Shown here piece by piece: positions 58,446 through 64,000 of a stretch of 64,000 nt of DNA (the first letter of the stretch is position 1; each line of letters begins with the position of its first letter). This DNA is from Verticillium longisporum (Eukaryota; Ascomycota; Sordariomycetes; Glomerellales; Plectosphaerellaceae): contig JAETXT010000002.1 of NCBI GenBank assembly GCA_019188255.1, positions 2,294,001 to 2,358,000 on the forward strand. Direction: 5' to 3'. Both the position numbers and the translations under genes were made by a program. The notes beneath the pieces were generated by a model. It saw only the letters and a list, made by a program, of their open reading frames with translations, had not been told where the DNA came from and made no database searches.

Positions 58446-60032
58446 TCACCTGTCCTCTCCCACCGCCTTCTCGTTCCCAGGCTCGTCTGCTGATGTTACT
58501 ACTTTTGGCGTGCTCGAGCGGTCGGCTGTCTTGTCCTCGACAATCTCAACAACAGGCGTAAACTGGGGATCGTTCGTCTTGGTACCAGGGTCCTGGCTAC
58601 CGCGGCGCATGGCTCCCGTTTCCTGATGCGACGAAAGCGTGGGAGTATTTGCCTGACTTCCACCTCGTTGCCCATGGTAGTGTACAACTTGCGGCGGTGG
58701 TTGTCCCGCTTGGATTCCGAGTTGCTGCGTAGGGTATGGGTCGAGGTCTTTGCTCGACGTTGAGAAGGTCGAAACGACGGGTTGATGATACCCATTGGCT
58801 GGCGCAGTGGCCGCGGGAGGTTGTTGCTGTTCGTATGTGGTGGTGTGATCTGCTTGCGTCGGTGTGCCTGAGTCGTGAGGCGATACAGTTCCCTCTCCAA
58901 GGTTGCCGGTCAGACTGTTCATCCCACCTTCAATATCTCGCAGAAGACGCACATACTCCTCCGGAACAAGTCCACTTTCTCTGGTCTTGGGGTCCTCGGC
59001 TACCAGCCAACCCTGGCCATGGCGGTATGACACCCAAATGATCTGGCCCTCCACCAGCGGCAGTTCATTTTCATTCTCCCGTTCAAAGTCAAACAAGGCT
59101 ACAGCTTTGCCGTGCATCTCCTCATCCGGTGACGTGATGGTAAACTGGTAGTCTCTGGAGTACCGGGACTGATCTTCTTCACGGAAACCAGGCGAAGACG
59201 CAGAGCTTGAGGCATCCGACTCAGACCTTGGTCCCCCATGGTCCAGATACTGTCGCGGTGGCTGCTCGCCTATCTGATACGAGTGGCGAGAGTGCCGTGC
59301 CTGTGCAGCAGAGTAGGTGACATACTCGCCGCCAGGGCCGTTGGCTTCGCCTCCCTGGTTCACGTAGTAACGCTCGCTACCATCACCAGCTGTGCCCATG
59401 AAATAACCCCGCTCCCTGTCATAGTTGGCAGGGTTCGCCATGGAAGCGCCGCCGTGATGGCGCCCATGGCCAAGGGCAGCATGCGAGGACTTGTGCTTGC
59501 GATGCCGTGAGCTCACAACAGGACTCTGCAGGTCTTCATCTTCGCTCCAGGGTGGACCATCACCGAATTGTATCGGAGGCAAGTCGTTGCCGCGACCAAA
59601 ACCATCGGGCTGCCAGCCGCCTGTCTCCCAGCTCATCTTGGAGTCCCAGGTGGCGGGCGGGTCCGAGAGTCGTCGAGATTCGCTCATGGGCGTGCTCAGA
59701 CCGGAGGCGGGATGGGAAGGCTCGGGAAGGGGTCCATAGTGCATGGACTGCACGACCGGATAGGCGAAATCGCGCACAAGAGTGTATGGGAGGCTCGATG
59801 GAAACATGGGAAAGATGTGAGAGGGCGGTCGCGATCGAGAGGGGATGGACCCGGTGGAGTATTGAGACAATCGATTCTTGGAGGCGTGGGAAAGCGGTCT
59901 CGGAAGCGTAGAGTGGCGGTTTGGTGGAGAGGTGACGAGAGGCGGAAGCGGAGGATGGTTCGGATTCGAGGCCGGAGAGGCTGCCGGCGGGGATGTCGCT
60001 GGCGAGGGGGTTTGCGACATGGTGGCGGCCAT
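58446..60032 (-). CDS. SH3-domain adaptor of the NBP2 type
   Basis: Cytosolic adaptor. Yeast Nbp2 brings the phosphatase Ptc1 to HOG and cell-wall MAPK modules. I use ATG 60032 (MAATMSQTPSPATSP), giving 528 aa. The same frame is open to 60299, but that extension is Arg-rich and contains a plausible splice acceptor near 60113, so it may be leader or intron. The one clear domain is an SH3: KAVALFDFERENENELPL, EGQIIWVSYRHGQGWLVAED, ESGLVPEEYVRLL. The wording 'HGQGWLVAE...GLVPEE' is characteristic of Nbp2. Both flanks are long, disordered and Ser/Pro/Gln-rich. The frame is intact. The NBP2 assignment rests on the SH3 sequence alone. Confidence 0.8.
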   Translation of the reverse strand: MAATMSQTPSPATSPPAASPASNPNHPPLPPLVTSPPNRHSTLPRPLSHASKNRLSQYSTGSIPSRSRPPSHIFPMFPSSLPYTLVRDFAYPVVQSMHYGPLPEPSHPASGLSTPMSESRRLSDPPATWDSKMSWETGGWQPDGFGRGNDLPPIQFGDGPPWSEDEDLQSPVVSSRHRKHKSSHAALGHGRHHGGASMANPANYDRERGYFMGTAGDGSERYYVNQGGEANGPGGEYVTYSAAQARHSRHSYQIGEQPPRQYLDHGGPRSESDASSSASSPGFREEDQSRYSRDYQFTITSPDEEMHGKAVALFDFERENENELPLVEGQIIWVSYRHGQGWLVAEDPKTRESGLVPEEYVRLLRDIEGGMNSLTGNLGEGTVSPHDSGTPTQADHTTTYEQQQPPAATAPANGYHQPVVSTFSTSSKDLDPYPTQQLGIQAGQPPPQVVHYHGQRGGSQANTPTLSSHQETGAMRRGSQDPGTKTNDPQFTPVVEIVEDKTADRSSTPKVVTSADEPGNEKAVGEDR

Positions 60033-63000
60033 GATTGAAGAGAGGAGGTCGTCGTCGACGAGAGCGCCGCCAAAGGAGACAGCAGCAGGGCTCCGTGGCC
60101 GAGCGACACTAGCCTGTAAACTTGTCAGGCGCCAACGTCGAGCAAGCGGCCTGGTAGTCCCACGGCGGTTTGGTGGTTCTGTTTGGTATGCCACTTGGTG
60201 GGGGCGACCCAAACCAAGTTCGAGCACTGGGGCAGAGACGGGGCGTCGCACTTGTCGGCCGAATCTGGAGCGCAATCGCACAAGTTGAATAGACCGCAAT
60301 GATATGTGAGCGGACGAGAAGTCGAAGGGGAAAGCACCACAACAAAGCGCTTCGGCCCTCTGGCCTGTCTCTGGAGAAGTGGGAGGTGGCGAGTAGCCCT
60401 AACGAGGCTGGCAAGGGAATTATGAGGGAAGCAACAACCTTCCAGGCGTTGCGAATGGGCCAGCAGTCGCAGGCAGCGCTGAAAGATGACAGAGGTCTAA
60501 GGAGTGTGGAGAAGGTTAAGATCAAAGTCAATGTAAGGATGTCGTCAGGTGAGTTGATCTCAGCGAGCGGCTCAGACAATGTGCGGTGTTGGAGGACGAG
60601 GCCGGGTGGTTCAACTGATGATGGCGGAGGAGGTCGAGGTGGAGGTGGTGGAAGAGAGGAGTCAAAGACACAAGACAACCCACTCAGATAACCAGTGGTT
60701 GCTGCCCTGGAGCGAGACGCTGGTCGCTGGCACGATTGAGAAGGGGAGTGAGGGGGGTTGCTTATGGGTGGTAAGTTAGCGTGGGGTGGGCCGGTGGAAG
60801 CCTACCTACCAACCTGGGTGCCTAGGTAGCTTATTAGGGAGGTAGGCAGGTAAGTATGCTGGTACGTTCGGGAAGTACCACCAGGTAGCCACCTCCTTCC
60901 CTACCCAGGCAAGTACCTACCTAATTGACCAGATTGCCTACTCCTGAGGGCAACAAAGATGCTGAGCGGCGGGAGCTGCCGGTCCTGCAAGGGATGCCTG
61001 CTTTGCTTGCGCACTCTTCCGCACTTCGTCCTCTGAGCGCCCCCCCGCCTTGGGTAAGAAATCTACCTCGCCTATCCTAGCCCACCTCATGGCTCGCGCG
61101 TGCCAGTCAACCACAGTCATGACCATTCCTCTACTGCCCCAGTACCTAGACGAGGATATTCTGTTGATGTGTCTTATGCTAACGATAGGTCGTCCACCAC
61201 AAACTTATGCTGCCTGTTCCGCGCAGAATGTCTTCGGAACCAGAGCTGTACCTAAGCGCGTCTGGTCGCGCAGACCTCCTACTGGCCCATCTGAGCCGCC
61301 CGGCACTCTGTGTGCCCAACCGCCCATGGATATGTATAGCTCCGCCATGGAAATCGGACGATACTCAACCCCAGCCAGCCATCATCTTCTATTTCTGCCC
61401 CTCTTCTTGCCTCCCAGCTCATCTACGGCGCACGGTTCGCCATGGGCATAATTCCTCCCTCAAAGCTAGAAACATCGAGGGACACTCGCCATGTACTTGG
61501 AACCGGACGACGACAAAGAAACTAGTCGGTTTTTTCTTGCGCCTATATCTTCCCTTTAGGTCAAAGGGAACCCTGCTAAGCCGACCCAGGCCAGATTCTC
61601 TCGGCCATCCTCTGGTGAATGGCCTTGGGAACTTGAGCAGAACTCTAGCGCGCGAATGACGGCGCATGGTCCGCCTACAGTGCCGCATGGGGTGCCAAAA
61701 GTCCCCTGCGCGAATCTCATGGTTCTAACTGCGAATCTTGCCAATGTCGGGTCAGCTTTCTGGTGGAGAGCAATCAGCGGGTCCCTGCATTGCGACTTAA
61801 CATCAGCTTCCTGTTATTGTTGCTCCGCCATGTCGCCTGGCCTGACCTGCCTGGCAACAAAGTGATGCGGCGAGGTACAGGTTTCTTCGCCCCGGAGCCC
61901 TTCCCGCTGGAGTATTTCGGGGTTTCGCTGTTCGCATAGGTGTTTAGTGCTACTTGGTGTCCTGCCGTGCTTAGGTACACTGAAAGAGTTGGCGGTGAAG
62001 CCGTCACGAGGCCAAGAAACGCCAGCGGCTCTTGGATTCCCCTCCGGCCTTTTTTGCTTTTTCGAACGTCAGCTACTAGCATACTGTGCTTCTGGAAGCA
62101 CCAAATATGACCCACTAACGTGGTGGGCCGATCGACAATACCAGGCCTTCATGCTGGACTTGAACGTGGCCACGAACGGTAACACTGGCTTTAAATATCA
62201 AGCCGAGTATAGGGTTGCAAGGCAAATGTGGTAACTTCGCAAACCTTACGTACCGGCTACTCCGAAACGAGAGCTGGTCTGGAAGCTATCCAAAGGCAGA
62301 GATCGATCTTCAGAGCCAAGTTGTGCCACTCGGGCAAAGTTCCCCTTTTTTTTTATGACAAAGATGCAATCTGATGGTTCAAAGAAGTTACTTGTGTACC
62401 TCGTCGAGGGACATCGTGAATCTATTTTAGGAGGCTGACCTGGATCCGCCAGATCAGTAGCTCTGATTGGCTTCTTCGTGCGACCATTGGTTTCAGGTTG
62501 TCTGCAAGTAAAAGCCCGTCAGGCGTTGGCAATCAAAGACAGCCAGCCAGCATTTCGTGCATGCTTATGGTGGGGGTTGCACTCAGTATGATGACCTAAG
62601 CGAACCCCTCTGAAAGGGAAGAAGAGCACATCAGATTCAAGCGAGAATTAACCGAACCGAGATCAAGCTATCCACACCTCGTCACCGACCCAACGCAACA
62701 TCCACACTATCCCAACAACAAAATTCAACTCTCAATCTCCTCACTCTCCCACATCAAGCTTGTGCATATCCAGGCGCTTCGCGTAGTGAAGCTCGTTGCA
62801 ATAATCCTTACGCATCCTTTATGACACAACGTTCGCAGTGGAGGTAATTGAATCAGGTATGATGAAACTCCACCCCCAGAAAATTCAAGTCCCCTCTCGA
62901 GCTTTCGTGATGAATTTCTTTATTGGAGCTGTCTGAACCTCGTGTTGACACACTATTACCTTACGCTAAAACCTCTGAACTCTGCTCAATCGCGCTCTTT

Positions 63001-63140
63001 CCTCTTACCTGCTACCACTTCTTTCGCTCGGCGTTGCTGACTCGAACGTATCAGATTTCTCGTGCTGGTAGTGATTCGCAGCGTACGACAGTACCCTCAC
63101 GACCCCGAGACTGTCTGTTGAACTCTTCAAACATCGAAGC
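60033..63140. other. 3.1 kb spacer between divergent genes
   Basis: Promoter sides of the SH3 gene and SSU72. No supported gene. Short frames near 61050-61660 and 61947-62234 lack domains. TACCTACC-type repeats at 60800-60925 are listed separately. A run of about nine T lies at about 62347. Confidence 0.55.
60800..60925. repeat. TACCTACC / GGTAGGTA motif cluster
   Basis: Multiple copies of TACCTACC, GGTAGG and CCTAGGTAGC on both strands within about 125 bp, able to form imperfect hairpins. Similar tracts occur at about 5655, 33148 and 57930 in this window, always intergenic. Confidence 0.6.
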
Positions 63141-63971
63141 ATGGAGACAACAAACGGTACAGCGCAGACTGTTGCGCCAAGTGGCAATGGTGAACAGACG
63201 CCCGAATCCGGAGGGTTCAAGCTGAAGTTCTGCACGGTCTGCGCCAGTAATCAAAACAGGTATGCTGCCCTCACCTGACATATACAGAAGGCTGTCTTGC
63301 TAATTCTTCCAAGATCTATGGTGTCCCACCTCCGCCTTGCCGAGGCTAATTACCCCGTGATATCATTCGGCACCGGGTCCCCTGTGCGCCAGCCTCGATC
63401 ATCCACCCCCCAGCCCAACGTGTACCACTCCAACAAGACATCCTACGTCAGTATTTACCGGGAGCCTCAGTCCACGGATCCCAAGCTGTACCTGCAAATT
63501 GCTGTACGCAACATGGTTGACCGCAATCGCAACGTCAAGTGGGGTCCTGAGCGATGGCAAGACTGGCAGGTCGGTATGCCGCGTCTTGACAAGCCCGATG
63601 ACCGTGGCAGCCAGGGTGTAGAGGGCGGCATTGTCGACATCGTCATCACGTGTGAAGAGAGGTGTTGGGATGCTGTCATTGATGACCTCATGGCGCGCGG
63701 GGCACCCATGAATCGCCCTGTACATGTCATCAATGTTGACATCAAGGACAACCACGAGGAGGCTAGCGTTGGCGGCCGCGCCATCCTAGACCTGGCCAAC
63801 ACGCTTAACGCTGCCGCTACGGAGGCACGACAAGCTGCCGGTGCGGCCAATTTTGACAGTGGCAGCGCCGGCGCCCGGGCCAGCTTTGACGAGCAGGTGC
63901 CTGATATCCTGGCCGCTTGGCAGGACCGCTGGCCGCATTTGCCCGCGCTGTGGACGTTGGCATGGTTTTAG
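63141..63971 (+). CDS. SSU72: RNA polymerase II CTD phosphatase Ssu72
   Basis: Low-molecular-weight PTP-fold phosphatase that removes phosphate from Ser5/Ser7 of the Pol II CTD, within the cleavage/polyadenylation machinery. Exon 1 is 63141-63259, the intron is 63260-63313 (GTATGC donor), and exon 2 is 63314-63971. They total 777 nt (258 aa). The catalytic loop CASNQNRS (Cys-x5-Arg) is split by the intron within the Arg codon. Other hallmarks are [47 protein letters not shown] and [15 protein letters not shown] with the general-acid Asp. The end is [16 protein letters not shown]. Several usually conserved positions differ: [15 protein letters not shown] where the family normally has an 'NGLL' box, and GSPVRQP where GSxVRLP is usual. 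The gene reads through without a stop, but these differences deserve checking. Confidence 0.92.
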
Positions 63972-64000
63972 AGCTGCATGATCCTGCTTCTTTTGTGTGA

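Noticed and set aside
1..64000. Search for a defence island, secondary-metabolite cluster or other novel multi-gene system
   Set aside because: Genes are unrelated housekeeping and regulatory functions on mixed strands; no polyketide/peptide synthase, NLR, or repeated functional association was seen.

Overview
The window is nuclear DNA from a filamentous ascomycete (Pezizomycotina), most likely a conidiating Sordariomycete. The evidence is many 49-105 bp spliceosomal introns (GTRNGT donors, CTAAC-like branch points, YAG acceptors), pyrimidine-rich 5' leaders, long intergenic spaces, dispersed TACCTACC motifs, and an AbaA-type TEA regulator of conidiation. I could not fix the genus from sequence alone. 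No bacterial, viral, rRNA, tRNA, CRISPR or secondary-metabolite cluster signature was seen.

Layout: the 3' tail of an unidentified gene (1-106); abaA (+, 1806-4838); a secreted protein with an LPMO-like copper-site arrangement (+, 8017-9261); cyclophilin H (-, 10501-11438); a 5.9 kb gene-poor stretch with a MITE-like element (13393-13719); a membrane RING-H2 protein (+, 17341-18883); a GPALPP/DUF3752 protein (-, 19467-20575); VPS8 (+, 22001-26960); GUP1-like MBOAT acyltransferase (+, 27478-29575); a multi-pass membrane protein (-, 29747-30702); 3.6 kb of spacer with simple repeats; a conserved-looking unknown protein (+, 34356-36660); two tandem paralogous small membrane proteins (-, 37863-38348 and 38906-39352); IQGAP (-, 40193-45339); IMP dehydrogenase (+, 47150-49041); an MFS transporter (-, 49866-52111); an M28 metallopeptidase (+, 53714-56251); mitochondrial NADH-cytochrome b5 reductase MCR1 (-, 56651-57815); an NBP2-like SH3 protein (-, 58446-60032); and SSU72 (+, 63141-63971).

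These are mostly unrelated housekeeping and cell-biology genes: endosomal tethering, GPI-anchor remodelling, cytokinesis, guanine nucleotide synthesis, RNA polymerase II CTD dephosphorylation. I see no operon-like or cluster logic. abaA and the secreted protein are the most lifestyle-related genes.

The strongest observation concerns the sequence itself. At least ten frame disruptions interrupt otherwise well-conserved genes (abaA twice, RING, GPALPP, the 34.4 kb gene, IQGAP, IMPDH three times, MFS, M28). Nearly all are repaired by adding one base, usually within or beside a short C/G or A run, and after repair each total CDS length becomes a multiple of three. This points to homopolymer under-calling in the assembly rather than ten independent pseudogenes. 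IQGAP also carries one in-frame TGA that this does not explain.
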